From Terrimonas sp. (GTDB lineage Bacteria; Bacteroidota; Bacteroidia; Chitinophagales; Chitinophagaceae): a stretch of 64,000 nt of DNA. Of the stretch, positions 53,236 to 62,899 are shown piece after piece (within the stretch, counting starts at the first letter, position 1; every line of letters begins with the position of its first letter). The notes under the pieces were generated by a model. It was not told the DNA's origin. It did no database searches and worked only from the letters and a program-made list of their open reading frames with translations. The stretch is from positions 186,001 to 250,000 of the forward strand of contig WGMO01000004.1 of assembly GCA_016125075.1 (NCBI GenBank), written 5' to 3'. Both the position numbers and the translations under genes were made by a program.

Positions 53236-54063
53236 ATGAAAACGATCATTGTTCCTACCGACTTTTCGCCCGTTGCGGCCAACGCGATGAACTATGCAGC
53301 AGATATGGCACAGGCAATACAGGCCAGCCTTACCTTATTACACGTGTACCAGGTACCTGTTTCGATGACAGAAGTGCCGGTGGTAATGGTTTCCGTTGAT
53401 GAGTTGAGGAAAGGAAGCGAAGAAAAACTGGAAGAACTGAAAAACGGGCTCGAACATATCAGTTCGGGAAACCTTAAAGTGTATACCGAATCCCGGTTAG
53501 GCAATATCGTGGATGAACTGGAAGACCTTTGCCAGCACCTGCAACCCTTTGCCGTTATCATGGGCACCAGGGGAGCCGGAGGATTGGAAAGGGTGCTTTT
53601 TGGCAGCACTACCCTGACCACAATCAAACACCTCACCTGGCCGGTGATCGTTGTCCCGCCCGGTAAGAGTTTTGGTACCGGGGTCCATAAAATCGGGTTT
53701 GCCTGCGACTTCCAGAAAGTGGTGGAATCTACACCGGTGAACTTCATTAAAAGAATAGTGAAAGAATTCGATGCCGAATTGCATGTGCTGAATGTGGATC
53801 ATGAAGGCCGCCACTTTAAACCGGAAACCCCGGAGCAGTCCTTACTGCTTCACACGATGCTCGAAGACATGAATCCAAAATATGATTTTATCAATCATGA
53901 AGATATTGAAGATGGCATCAATTCATTTGCGGAGTCCAATAATCTTGACCTCGTGATTACAATCCCCAAAAAACACAAACTCCTGGATGCTATTTTCAAA
54001 CCCAGCAGTACCCGGCAGCTGGTTATCCAGTCGCATGTACCGGTGATGTGTGTGCATGAATAA
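53236..54063 (+). CDS. Tandem universal stress protein
   Basis: About 275 residues from ATG 53236 (an in-frame ATG lies nine bases upstream). Two UspA domains: the first opens MKTIIVPTDFSPVAANAM and has GTRGAGGLERVLFGSTT, the ATP-binding GxxG-x9-G(S/T) loop; the second, from about 150, keeps the fold but its loop (PKKHKLLDAIFKPSSTRQL) lacks the Gly pattern, so only the first half probably binds nucleotide. Function is usually stress survival; no specific partner seen. Confidence 0.9.
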   Translation: MKTIIVPTDFSPVAANAMNYAADMAQAIQASLTLLHVYQVPVSMTEVPVVMVSVDELRKGSEEKLEELKNGLEHISSGNLKVYTESRLGNIVDELEDLCQHLQPFAVIMGTRGAGGLERVLFGSTTLTTIKHLTWPVIVVPPGKSFGTGVHKIGFACDFQKVVESTPVNFIKRIVKEFDAELHVLNVDHEGRHFKPETPEQSLLLHTMLEDMNPKYDFINHEDIEDGINSFAESNNLDLVITIPKKHKLLDAIFKPSSTRQLVIQSHVPVMCVHE

Positions 54064-54105
54064 TTTGAGCGCCCTACTGTTTAAAACGGAGTATTCTGGC
54101 GACCA

Positions 54106-55548
54106 TTAAAATTCAGCACTCCCCGGTGTACGCGGAAAAGCGATCACATCACGGATATTACCCATGCCGGTAACAAACTGTACCATCCTTTCAAATCCGA
54201 GACCAAAACCAGCATGCGGTACTGTACCAAAGCGCCGGGTGTCCAGGTACCACCACAATTCATCAACCGGCACCTGCATTTCTTTCATTCTTTGTTCCAG
54301 TTTGTCCAATCGTTCTTCCCGCTGAGATCCCCCAACGATTTCGCCGATTCCCGGCGCCAGGATATCCATGGCTGCAACGGTCTTGCCATCCTCATTCTGG
54401 CGCATATAAAACGCCTTGATCTCCCTGGGATAGTTGTAAAGGATCACAGGCTTCTTGAATTCTTTTTCCACGAGGTAACGTTCATGCTCGCTTTGCAGGT
54501 CCATGCCCCAGCCCGTAATGGGAAACTGGAATTTCTTCTTCTTATTATAATTGCTGTTTTGGAGGATCTCGATGGCTTCGGTATAAGTCAGCCGCTGGAA
54601 ATCGTTCTTCAGAACAAACTCCAGTTTTTCTTTCAGTCCCATTTCACTTCGCTTATCCTGTGGTAACTGTTTTTCCTCCTCCAAAAGACGTTGTGCCAGG
54701 AAGTCGATATCCTCACTATTATGATCCATTACATACTGGATGATATACTTGATGAATGCTTCGGCCAGGTTCATATTATCTTCCAGGTCGTAAAAGGCCA
54801 TTTCGGGTTCAATCATCCAAAACTCCGCCAGGTGCCTGGCCGTATTCGAATTTTCTGCACGAAAAGTGGGGCCAAATGTATAAATATCGCCAAATGCCGT
54901 GGCAGCCAGTTCGCCTTCCAGTTGTCCGCTAACCGTTAAATTGGTAGCTCTTTCAAAAAAGTCTTCTTTGAAATTCACCGTACCATCTTCGTTGCGGGGC
55001 GTGTTGTCAAAAGGAAGTGTTGTTACCCTGAACATTTCACCGGCCCCTTCCGCGTCACTGGCCGTAATGATGGGTGTATGGATGTAGAGAAACCCTTTTT
55101 CATTGAAAAACTGATGCACGGCAAAAGCCAGGGCATGCCTTACCCGGAATACAGACGCAAAAGTATTGGTGCGGAAGCGCATATGGGCCACCTCTCTCAG
55201 GTACTCAAGGGTGGGTCTGTTCCTTAACTGGATTGGGTATTTCTCCGCGTCACTGTCACCAAGCACCTCAATGGTATGGGCCATCAGGTCCATTTTTTGA
55301 CCCTTTCCCAGCGATGGGGCAATGATGCCGCTAACCCTGAGCGAGGCCGAGGTGCTGATACGCTTTAGCAACGCATCATCAAAACGACCCAGTTCGGCTA
55401 CAACCTGGATATTATTATTGGTGGAACCGTCATTCAGCGCAATAAACTGGTTGTTGCGGAAACTGCGCACCCATCCCATTACGGTCACTTCCTGCTGAGC
55501 GGGCTCCCATGTCAGCAGCTCTTTTATCTTCACCCTTTTATTGAACAT
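54106..55548 (-). CDS. asnS: Asparaginyl-tRNA synthetase
   Basis: A 480-residue class II synthetase from ATG 55548. The OB-fold anticodon domain is at residues 10-100 (VTVMGWVRSFRNN, FIALNDGS). Motif 2 is FRAENSNTARHLAEFWMIEPEM and motif 3 is GFGLGFERMVQF. It charges tRNA-Asn with asparagine in the cytoplasm. The extension to 55593 is rejected because the family begins near this Met. A TACCTTTG box (55575-55568, minus) lies about 20 bases upstream of the ATG. Confidence 0.96.
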   Translation of the reverse strand: MFNKRVKIKELLTWEPAQQEVTVMGWVRSFRNNQFIALNDGSTNNNIQVVAELGRFDDALLKRISTSASLRVSGIIAPSLGKGQKMDLMAHTIEVLGDSDAEKYPIQLRNRPTLEYLREVAHMRFRTNTFASVFRVRHALAFAVHQFFNEKGFLYIHTPIITASDAEGAGEMFRVTTLPFDNTPRNEDGTVNFKEDFFERATNLTVSGQLEGELAATAFGDIYTFGPTFRAENSNTARHLAEFWMIEPEMAFYDLEDNMNLAEAFIKYIIQYVMDHNSEDIDFLAQRLLEEEKQLPQDKRSEMGLKEKLEFVLKNDFQRLTYTEAIEILQNSNYNKKKKFQFPITGWGMDLQSEHERYLVEKEFKKPVILYNYPREIKAFYMRQNEDGKTVAAMDILAPGIGEIVGGSQREERLDKLEQRMKEMQVPVDELWWYLDTRRFGTVPHAGFGLGFERMVQFVTGMGNIRDVIAFPRTPGSAEF

Positions 55549-55660
55549 AGCCAGAATTTTGAAGGGGCAAAGGTAAGATTCATCGGGAAACAAAAACGAG
55601 ATTCAGCTTTTCAGTAATTATGCATAATCAGCACTTTAGGCCCCCTTTCACCACTTAAAG

Positions 55661-55691
55661 TTTGGATTTTATCAAATTTGCACTAATATTG
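55661..55691 (+). promoter_or_regulatory. Candidate rho promoter
   Basis: TTTG (55661-55664), 19-base spacer, then TAATATTG (55684-55691), a near match to TAnnTTTG. It leaves a leader of about 130 bases before rho, which would fit autoregulated rho leaders in other bacteria. The rest of the 280-base asnS-rho gap shows no gene. Confidence 0.5.
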
Positions 55692-55828
55692 TAGCGGAAA
55701 GCTGATAAGTAATGTCCTCTTTATAAGCTCATCAGACCTGCAGATTCCATTTTCACATAAACTCAAACATTATTTTCTGGATTTAAGATTGGTGAATTTG
55801 TGCCGCGAATAAACTTCAAGATTCTTTT

Positions 55829-57451
55829 ATGTACGACATTTTACAACTGAACGACATGCTCGTTCCCGAACTGCTGGACATAGCTGAGCAGTTAAAGATC
55901 CATGACCATAAAAAAATGAATAAGCAGGAGCTTATCTATAAAATACTTGACAACCAGGCCATCTCTGATGCTAAAACCATCCCCCAGGAAGAGAAGCCCA
56001 AGCGTAAACGTATTATTAAATCAACCCCCTCCCATACTACAGAAGAAGCTGAAGTAGAAGAACCCCAAAGTGAAAATAAAATGGCTAAAAAATCAGCCCC
56101 TAAAAAAGATGAAAAACCGATCCTGAAGAAACCACGGAAAAAACAGGATATAGAAAGCAATGATGCCGTTCCGGAAGAACAGGAAGACCTGGACATTGAA
56201 AACGCAGAAATTGCTGATGACCTGGCCGAAGCAGAAGCCATCATTAAAGGAGAGGTGGATGCCGGTATGAGCGAAGAATCAAAAGCAGCCCAGAAAGCAT
56301 ACCCCCAGCGACGCGACCAGAATTTCAATATTGAATTTGACGGTATCATCCTGGCCGAAGGCGTATTGGAAATGATGCCCGATGGTTATGGTTTCCTGCG
56401 CTCCTCTGATTATAATTACCTGTCTTCTCCCGACGATATTTATGTATCGCCCTCCCAGATAAAATTATTTGGTCTTAAAACCGGTGATACGGTAACAGGA
56501 GCCGTACGTCCGCCTAAAGAAGGTGAAAAATATTTTGCCCTGTTAAAGGTCGATACGATCAATGGCCGTAAGCCCGAGGAAGTTCGGGACCGGGTTCCAT
56601 TTGATTACCTGACACCGCTATTTCCTTTTGAGAAATTAAACCTTTTTGATTCGCCTTCGAATTATTCAACCCGAATCATGGATCTTTTCACGCCTATCGG
56701 AAAAGGCCAAAGAGGACTGATCGTAGCACAACCCAAAACAGGAAAGACAATGCTGCTGAAAGCAGTAGCAAATTCAATCGCTCAAAACCATCCCGAGTGC
56801 TACCTGATGGTGGTACTGGTGGATGAACGTCCTGAAGAGGTGACCGATATGGAACGCAGCGTAAGGGCTGAAGTAATCGCTTCAACCTTTGATGAACCTG
56901 CCGAAAAACACGTTAAGGTGTCTACCATTGCCTTGCAGAAAGCTAAAAGGCTGGTGGAATGCGGTCATGATGTGGTCATCCTGCTCGACTCTATTACCCG
57001 TCTCGCCCGGGCGCATAATACCGTAGCCCCTGCCAGCGGAAAGGTATTATCGGGTGGTGTGGAAGCAAACGCCATGCAAAAACCAAAACAGTTTTTTGGT
57101 GCTGCCCGTAAAATCGAGAACGGTGGTTCCTTAACCATCATTGCCACCGCCCTGGTGGATACCGGCAGCAAGATGGATGAAGTGATCTTCGAAGAGTTCA
57201 AGGGTACCGGTAACATGGAATTGCAATTGGAACGCCGTCTTTCTAACAAACGTATTTACCCGGCCATTGACCTGGTTGCCTCCTCAACCCGTCGCGACGA
57301 CCTGCTGCTGGATAAGGAAGTGTTGCAAAGAATGAACCTGCTCCGCGTGTACCTGACCGATATGAATGCGGAAGAAGCCATGCGGGAATTGCAAAACCGG
57401 ATGAAGGGTACCAAAAACAATGAAGAATTCCTGGCCAGCATGAACGGCTAA
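55829..57451 (+). CDS. rho: Transcription termination factor Rho
   Basis: A 540-residue ATPase. Rho_N (about 1-50, [16 protein letters not shown]), then a long Lys/Glu/Asp-rich insertion (about 55-165) typical of Bacteroidota Rho, a cold-shock RNA-binding domain ([15 protein letters not shown], about 185-245), Walker [11 protein letters not shown] (about 300), Walker [10 protein letters not shown] and the secondary RNA site PKQFFGAAR. It is a hexameric RNA translocase that ends transcripts. A small lipoprotein gene follows after 11 bases. Confidence 0.97.
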   Translation: MYDILQLNDMLVPELLDIAEQLKIHDHKKMNKQELIYKILDNQAISDAKTIPQEEKPKRKRIIKSTPSHTTEEAEVEEPQSENKMAKKSAPKKDEKPILKKPRKKQDIESNDAVPEEQEDLDIENAEIADDLAEAEAIIKGEVDAGMSEESKAAQKAYPQRRDQNFNIEFDGIILAEGVLEMMPDGYGFLRSSDYNYLSSPDDIYVSPSQIKLFGLKTGDTVTGAVRPPKEGEKYFALLKVDTINGRKPEEVRDRVPFDYLTPLFPFEKLNLFDSPSNYSTRIMDLFTPIGKGQRGLIVAQPKTGKTMLLKAVANSIAQNHPECYLMVVLVDERPEEVTDMERSVRAEVIASTFDEPAEKHVKVSTIALQKAKRLVECGHDVVILLDSITRLARAHNTVAPASGKVLSGGVEANAMQKPKQFFGAARKIENGGSLTIIATALVDTGSKMDEVIFEEFKGTGNMELQLERRLSNKRIYPAIDLVASSTRRDDLLLDKEVLQRMNLLRVYLTDMNAEEAMRELQNRMKGTKNNEEFLASMNG

Positions 57452-57462
57452 ACACTTAAATA

Positions 57463-57717
57463 ATGATGATGAAAAAAAATACAGATAAATTACTATTGCT
57501 CTCCTTTCTCTTTATCCTTTTTGTAGCCTGTAACAACGATAGCAGCAAAGAAACCAGTGAAGGGCAAAACGCATCTCCTGCTGCCAAGACCAAGGTCGAT
57601 GCCGACAGCAGCGGTATCAGTATTCAAACAAAAGGCGGTACACAGATCAGCGTCGGTGATAATGGTGGCCAGGTAAAGACAAAAGACCTTGACCTGAACA
57701 TTTCTACCGGACATTGA
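57463..57717 (+). CDS. Small lipoprotein, hypothetical
   Basis: An 84-residue protein with a lipobox (LFVAC, Cys about 24) and a Ser/Lys/Asp-rich start to the mature part. The C-terminal part has short Gly-turn strands (TKGGTQISVGDNGGQVKTK). No family recognised. It follows rho by 11 bases and precedes a terminator, so it ends the rho transcript. Confidence 0.72.
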   Translation: MMMKKNTDKLLLLSFLFILFVACNNDSSKETSEGQNASPAAKTKVDADSSGISIQTKGGTQISVGDNGGQVKTKDLDLNISTGH

Positions 57718-57739
57718 CCACACACATAAACGTTTTAAA

Positions 57740-57766
57740 AATGCTTCTTTTACAGAAGCATTTTTT
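57740..57766 (+). terminator. Intrinsic terminator after the rho-lipoprotein unit
   Basis: A 9-base stem (AATGCTTCT / AGAAGCATT) with a 5-base loop and six T. It separates rho from the selenium genes. Confidence 0.8.
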
Positions 57767-57798
57767 ATTTGCAGCCCCTGAAGTTTAAATTTGTACTT

Positions 57799-58905
57799 GT
57801 GGCCATACAAAAAATCACCATTGAACAGTTTCTGATTTACAGAGAAACTTATCCTGTATTTGATGTCCGCTCACCCGGAGAATACGGGCATGCCCATATG
57901 CCCGGTGCTATCAGTCTTCCCTTGTTTTCAGATGAAGAAAGAGCCGCCGTTGGTACTGCCTATAAACAGGAAAGTCGTGAACAGGCGATAAAGATCGGTC
58001 TCGATTATTTTGGGCCTAAAATGAGGAAGATGGTGGAATCCGCTGAGGAACACCTGGCAGGTAGTACGGCAGCTGGGCGGGCGGAACCTGAAAAAATTAT
58101 CCTGGCTTATTGCTGGAGAGGGGGTATGCGCAGTTCCGCCGTGGCCTGGTTACTGGATCTCTATGGGTTTAAGGTTTATACACTGACCGGTGGCTATAAA
58201 AGTTTTCGCCGCTATGCGCTGAATTTATTCAAATCACCCCTTCCCCTGAACATCGTGGGTGGATTCACCGGATCAGGAAAAACAGAAACCCTGAAGGAAA
58301 TGGAAAAATCCGGTGCCGCGGTTATTGACCTGGAGCAGCTGGCCAGTCACAAAGGCTCTGCATTTGGAAATATCGGTCTCCCCCCACAGCCTACACAGGA
58401 AATGTTTGAAAACCGGCTATGCCTGGAACTGAGAATGAAATTACCGGCATTAACAGCAGATCAGGATGCAGCACCAGGTTCTCAACGCCCCATCTGGATC
58501 GAAGACGAAAGCCAAAGAATCGGGCTCGTCAATATCCCCCCGGATTTTTGGAAAACGATGCGCAGTTCGCCGGTTTATTTTATGGATATCCCCTTTGAAG
58601 AAAGGTTGCAACATATTGTGGAAGAATACGGGCAACTGGACAAGGAAAAAGTGATTGCCGCCATCGGGCGGATCTCGTCAAGACTGGGCGGACTGGAAAC
58701 AAAAAATGCCATACAGTTCCTGGAAGCGGGAAATACCACCGAAAGTTTCCGCATTTTGCTGAAATACTACGACAAATGGTACCTAAAGGGATTACACAAC
58801 AGAGAAAGCTTAAATTCGTTATTGGTTAAGGTGGCGCTTGATACCGTAACGCCGCTGAATGCTCATAAACTGTTTGACCAATATCCTCGTCATGAAAACC
58901 GCTAA
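57799..58905 (+). CDS. selU: tRNA 2-selenouridine synthase
   Basis: A 368-residue protein, also called MnmH. The start is placed at GTG 57799, which gives AIQKITIEQFL as the usual N terminus; a TTG at 57769 would add non-conserved residues and start in the terminator region. Rhodanese domain with catalytic Cys105 (AYCWRGGMRS), then a P-loop GFTGSGKT (about 155-162). It converts 2-thiouridine to 2-selenouridine at tRNA wobble position 34 through a geranylated intermediate, using selenophosphate from SelD. selD is two genes downstream on the same strand. Confidence 0.92.
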   Translation: MAIQKITIEQFLIYRETYPVFDVRSPGEYGHAHMPGAISLPLFSDEERAAVGTAYKQESREQAIKIGLDYFGPKMRKMVESAEEHLAGSTAAGRAEPEKIILAYCWRGGMRSSAVAWLLDLYGFKVYTLTGGYKSFRRYALNLFKSPLPLNIVGGFTGSGKTETLKEMEKSGAAVIDLEQLASHKGSAFGNIGLPPQPTQEMFENRLCLELRMKLPALTADQDAAPGSQRPIWIEDESQRIGLVNIPPDFWKTMRSSPVYFMDIPFEERLQHIVEEYGQLDKEKVIAAIGRISSRLGGLETKNAIQFLEAGNTTESFRILLKYYDKWYLKGLHNRESLNSLLVKVALDTVTPLNAHKLFDQYPRHENR

Positions 58906-59989
58906 ACTTATTTTTTTACTTTTCCTGTTTCCCCTGCTCCTCCCTGCACAAAAAACATTAACCGGTATTTGGGTCGGCAACCTTTCTAATGACAGTGCCG
59001 CGGCAAGAAATGACCAGCGCTTTGAAATGGCCCTTACCGAATACAGGGGAAAAGTATATGGATATTCATATGCGACGTTTATCGACGAGGACCGCCTGTA
59101 TTATATCGTAAAAAGGGTGAAAGGCACCATTCAGGAAGGGGTCTGTGAAGTAGAGGATGATGAAATCGTGAGCAATAATTTTTACGATAAAAGGGATAAA
59201 GGCGTCAAACAAACGATAACCTTCCGGATGAACCCCGTAGACAGCACCTGGCAACTCGATGGCACCTGGAAAACGAATAAGACAAAAAAATACTATGCTA
59301 TTTCAGGCAATATCAGTTTGAAGGAAGAAAAAGATAAAAATAAATCAAGGCTCTACCAGCACCTGGGAGACCTGGATCTTCAAAATACCGTCACCCTGGA
59401 TGACAGGGAAAAAAAGAAACCCGAACAGCCACCACAACCACAACAGGAAAAAAAGGAGAAAAAGGATATTGCCGTGGGTCAGCCTGTGAAAAAAACCGTG
59501 ACAAAAGAAATTGCTGCTACCGATAAAAAGGAAACGAAGAAAAAGACAAACGAAGTGGTGGTTTCCGCAAAGGAAACTGCAGTAAAAAAGAGCGCGCCGG
59601 CAATTGCCCCTGTTATACCCCCACCGGCAGCAGCTATCGCTACCAGAAAAAACTACAAAGAAGAGGTTGTCTATTTTACATCCGACAGTCTTGTACTGGC
59701 ACTCTACGATAACGGAGAAGTGGATGGTGACACGGTGAGTGTATTACTGAATGGAGAAGTCATCATGGCCAACCAGTGTTTGAAATCAACGGCCATTAAA
59801 AAAACCATTTATATCCAGCCCGCCCTGCAGGACTCACTGGAACTGGTATTATATGCGGAAAACCTGGGCCTCTATCCACCCAATACGGGTCTGCTGATCA
59901 TCTATGACGGAAAGGACCGGTATATGATCCGTTTCAGTGCCGATTATGATAAAAATGCAACCGTGATCCTGAGAAGAAAAAAAGAGTAG
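58892..59989 (+). CDS. Secreted hypothetical protein between selU and selD
   Basis: A 365-residue protein from ATG 58892, overlapping the selU end by 14 bases, which suggests coupling. Signal peptide ending near LPAQ (19). The N-terminal domain (about 20-150) opens with GIWVGNL and is beta-rich, lipocalin-like at most. A Lys/Glu/Pro low-complexity linker spans about 165-250. The C-terminal domain (about 255-365) has YFTSDSLVLALYDNGEVDGDTVSVLLNGEV, a motif I recall from other secreted Bacteroidota proteins of unknown role. No selenium-related feature is visible. Exported, probably periplasmic. Confidence 0.82.
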   Translation: MKTAKLIFLLFLFPLLLPAQKTLTGIWVGNLSNDSAAARNDQRFEMALTEYRGKVYGYSYATFIDEDRLYYIVKRVKGTIQEGVCEVEDDEIVSNNFYDKRDKGVKQTITFRMNPVDSTWQLDGTWKTNKTKKYYAISGNISLKEEKDKNKSRLYQHLGDLDLQNTVTLDDREKKKPEQPPQPQQEKKEKKDIAVGQPVKKTVTKEIAATDKKETKKKTNEVVVSAKETAVKKSAPAIAPVIPPPAAAIATRKNYKEEVVYFTSDSLVLALYDNGEVDGDTVSVLLNGEVIMANQCLKSTAIKKTIYIQPALQDSLELVLYAENLGLYPPNTGLLIIYDGKDRYMIRFSADYDKNATVILRRKKE

Positions 59990-60036
59990 GCCGCTCTTCA
60001 TCAATTTACTGAACTTAGCGAAAATTTTTAAGCAGG

Positions 60037-61092
60037 ATGACCCATGCTATTCGACTCACCCAATACTCACACGGTGCAGGATGCGGATGCAAGATTGCAC
60101 CAAAAACCCTGGAAACAATCCTGAAAGGGAATATCAGTTCACCGGGTCACGGAAGCCTGCTGGTGGGAAACAGCAGCCGTGACGATGCCGCTGTCTATGA
60201 CCTGGGTAATGGAACCGCCCTTATCTCGACCACGGATTTTTTTATGCCCATTGTTGATGACCCCTTTGATTTTGGGAGGATCGCTGCTGCGAATGCGATC
60301 AGTGATGTATATGCAATGGGAGGGAAACCACTCATGGCCGTTGCTGTTTTAGGCTGGCCTGTCGATAAACTACCGGCTGAACTGGCCCAAAAAATGGTGG
60401 ATGGTGGAAGGGCCACCTGCGAAAAAGCAGGCATCCCCCTGGCAGGCGGACATAGTATTGACGCTCAGGAACCCCTTTTTGGTTTAGCGGTAACGGGAAT
60501 CGTAGCCCTGGAAAATATAAAGCGAAACGATACGGCAAAAGAAGGCGACCAGTTATTCCTGACAAAGCCCCTGGGGGTCGGTGTTTTATCGACAGCGCAG
60601 AAAAGAGGTTTATTATCTGCTGATCACCTGCCGGTAATGATTGAACAAATGGTGGCCCTGAATGATATCGGGGAAGAACTGGGAAAAATAAAAGGCGTGA
60701 ACGCCATGACCGATATTACCGGCTTTGGATTGCTCGGGCACCTGGTGGAAATGGCCGGTGGCAGTAGCTTGTCGGCAGAAATATATTATAACAATCTGCC
60801 GGTTGCGGCCGGCGTAAAAGACTATATAGCGCAAAGAATATTTCCGGATGCCACCACCCGGAACTGGAGCAGTTATAGCCAGGAGGTAAAATTTGAAAAA
60901 GGGGTCAATGTAATGGAGGCCTTTACCTTATTGCCCGATCCCCAGACCAACGGAGGCTTATTGATAGCAGTTGAAGACGGCTCGGTAAACGAAGTCGTGG
61001 CTATTTTGAAAAAAAACGGGCTTGGGCAATATTCAACACCCATTGGCAAGATCGTAGCGAAAAAGGAGAAGATGATCGAAATAAAAAGTTGA
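60037..61092 (+). CDS. selD: Selenide, water dikinase (selenophosphate synthetase)
   Basis: A 351-residue protein with N-terminal SHGAGCGCKI: Cys16 aligns with the catalytic Cys17 of the E. coli enzyme and Lys19 with its Lys20. It is the Cys form, so no selenocysteine insertion is needed for it. Later blocks (TTDFFMPIVDDPFDFGRIAAANA, AGGHS, TDITGFGLLGHL) are family-typical. It makes selenophosphate from selenide and ATP for SelU. No selA, selB or selC is in the window. Confidence 0.95.
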   Translation: MTHAIRLTQYSHGAGCGCKIAPKTLETILKGNISSPGHGSLLVGNSSRDDAAVYDLGNGTALISTTDFFMPIVDDPFDFGRIAAANAISDVYAMGGKPLMAVAVLGWPVDKLPAELAQKMVDGGRATCEKAGIPLAGGHSIDAQEPLFGLAVTGIVALENIKRNDTAKEGDQLFLTKPLGVGVLSTAQKRGLLSADHLPVMIEQMVALNDIGEELGKIKGVNAMTDITGFGLLGHLVEMAGGSSLSAEIYYNNLPVAAGVKDYIAQRIFPDATTRNWSSYSQEVKFEKGVNVMEAFTLLPDPQTNGGLLIAVEDGSVNEVVAILKKNGLGQYSTPIGKIVAKKEKMIEIKS

Positions 61093-61144
61093 GTTCAATT
61101 ATTGGTAAGCAGGAAAAGGTCGGGTTGTATTTCCCGCAAAAAAT

Positions 61145-61170
61145 AAACGGCAGTAATCATACTGCCGTTT
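61145..61170 (-). terminator. Hairpin terminator between selD and the OMP gene
   Basis: A perfect 10-base stem (AAACGGCAGT / ACTGCCGTTT) with a 6-base loop. T-rich sequence follows on the minus strand, so it best serves the beta-barrel gene; weaker for selD. Confidence 0.7.
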
Positions 61171-61188
61171 GATACATTCCCGTCCTGT

Positions 61189-61881
61189 TTATAATTTGAA
61201 TCCGACCGTGACACTGAAAACCCGGTGCTTGTCATTATTATCGCCATTGCTGTTCGTGCCGGATTGCAGTTTGGCCAGGCCCAGTCCGTAGTTAACAGAA
61301 AAAACAGTATTGTTTCCTTCAAACCCAACAGTACCGTTCAGGCCATAATCAAATCGTTTAAGGATACCATAGCCAGCGCCCTCTTCCCCGGAAGTGGTGG
61401 GGTCGTCATTAGAAAAATTGATCTTATCCGTCCGGCTATAAGCGATACCGATCACCTGGTAGTCCAGTTTTCTTTTTCCGGCAATACCCATCGCGACATA
61501 AGGACCCGCCCCGGCAAAGAACCTGGATGTTTTATTAAGCGGCGCCTTGAATACAATATTCACAGGCAATTCCATATAAAAAGGATTGGTTACCGCGCGG
61601 AAATACCCGTTTTGCCCGGGCTGACCCGATTGCGCTTTAACCCCTTTACCGGTGAAAAATAATCCGGGTTGTATGGATAGAAACGAGGTTACAGGGAGAT
61701 CTCCCTGTAATCCGACCTGGAAAGAGGGAAGGGTGTTTGCCTGGTCAACATCACCATTCCCATTGATGGATACATTGGCGAGGTTAAGTCCGCCTTTAAG
61801 GTATACCGAAGACTCCTGTGATAGAACTTGAATACTGGATCCAATGAGAAGGAGCAAAACAGGAAATAACTTTTTCATCAT
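61189..61881 (-). CDS. Outer-membrane beta-barrel protein (OMP_b-brl_2/porin type)
   Basis: A 230-residue protein. Signal peptide to about VLSQ (21), then alternating amphipathic strands: VYLKGGLNLANVSI, LSIQPGLFFTGKGV, NPFYMELPVNIVF, FAGAGPYVAMGI, FDYGLNGTVGFE, and a final strand HRVFSVTVGFKL. This is the common Bacteroidota PorT/OmpA-like eight-strand barrel. Specific role unknown. Confidence 0.88.
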   Translation of the reverse strand: MMKKLFPVLLLLIGSSIQVLSQESSVYLKGGLNLANVSINGNGDVDQANTLPSFQVGLQGDLPVTSFLSIQPGLFFTGKGVKAQSGQPGQNGYFRAVTNPFYMELPVNIVFKAPLNKTSRFFAGAGPYVAMGIAGKRKLDYQVIGIAYSRTDKINFSNDDPTTSGEEGAGYGILKRFDYGLNGTVGFEGNNTVFSVNYGLGLAKLQSGTNSNGDNNDKHRVFSVTVGFKL

Positions 61882-61969
61882 GTATAGTACGGTTTTGAAT
61901 TTGTCATCTTAAGACTTTTAAAAAGCCCCCTGGTTTAATTCGATTTACGGAAAATTGGGAAGGCCGGAT

Positions 61970-62887
61970 TCATTTTCTCTTGAGGAATATTTCCGCCATC
62001 ATACACCGTACACTGCCGCCTTCCGTCTTTTCAATAACGGGTACGGGTATGGGTAATAAGGTAGCATATTGAGAAAGTTCTTCTAACTGGTAGGGGCTGA
62101 GTGCGTCTTTAGCCGACTGACTAAGAACGAGGATATTTTTTCCCTCTTTGTTTTTCAGTTCCAGCATATTGCCGGCAAACTGGTGAAGCTGCTCGAGGGT
62201 AATTGTAATGATCTCATGACCGGTTGACTCCAGCAACTGGCGGACAGCAATGCGCTCCCACTCTTCTTCAATCGCTTCCTGGCAAAGAACAGCAAATTTT
62301 TCACCCAAACACATCATGACATTGGTATGATAAAGGTACTGGCCGTTGATATCCTTTGCCAGGAAGGTGATGGCATGATAGCCATTGCGGTCAGCAAATT
62401 TTTCCAGCAGGGAAATACTGGTGCGGGGCGAGAGGCAGGCATAGATAATTTTATTTTCATGATCCATGACCATGCTGCCGGTTCCTTCAAGAAAACGGCC
62501 TTCCACTTCATACTCACTCCAGTCCTGGAATGCCGAAACCTCAAAATCACGGTAGAGCCATTCAATGATATCGTCGCGCTTTTCTTTTCTCCGGCTGGGC
62601 GCGCACATCGGAAACATAAATAAGATCCCTTCGGGTGAACTGCTGAGCCAGTTGTTGGGAAAAACTGCGGAGGGCCTGGGGGGATCGGGTGTATCCTCAA
62701 CAACGATCACTTCGATCTGCTGTTGCCGCAGCAATTGCACCATATGATCAAATTCAAACAGCGCTTTCTGTTGTATTGCTTCCGGGGAAATGCCAGCCAT
62801 ACCGGTCTGGAAAAAATTGTCGGCCGCAGTTTCATCATTGAATCCAAATGCGGCAGGACGTACCATCAAAATAACAGAAGCAGGCAT
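61970..62887 (-). CDS. ctlX: Citrulline-utilisation hydrolase-like (CtlX), amidinotransferase fold
   Basis: A 305-residue member of the arginine deiminase/amidinotransferase superfamily. Visible family marks are FPNNW near 80, the catalytic His in YLYHTNVMMCLG (about 180), and the C-terminal nucleophile Cys in GGSVRCMMAE (about 295). The CtlX assignment rests on overall pattern. The substrate is likely a guanidino or ureido compound. It lies 12 bases downstream of the pterin dehydratase gene on the same strand. Confidence 0.82.
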   Translation of the reverse strand: MPASVILMVRPAAFGFNDETAADNFFQTGMAGISPEAIQQKALFEFDHMVQLLRQQQIEVIVVEDTPDPPRPSAVFPNNWLSSSPEGILFMFPMCAPSRRKEKRDDIIEWLYRDFEVSAFQDWSEYEVEGRFLEGTGSMVMDHENKIIYACLSPRTSISLLEKFADRNGYHAITFLAKDINGQYLYHTNVMMCLGEKFAVLCQEAIEEEWERIAVRQLLESTGHEIITITLEQLHQFAGNMLELKNKEGKNILVLSQSAKDALSPYQLEELSQYATLLPIPVPVIEKTEGGSVRCMMAEIFLKRK

Positions 62888-62899
62888 GTATAAAGTTAA

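Noticed and set aside
60037-61092. Selenocysteine-containing SelD
   Set aside because: The catalytic codon is TGC (Cys16), not TGA, and the frame has no internal stop.
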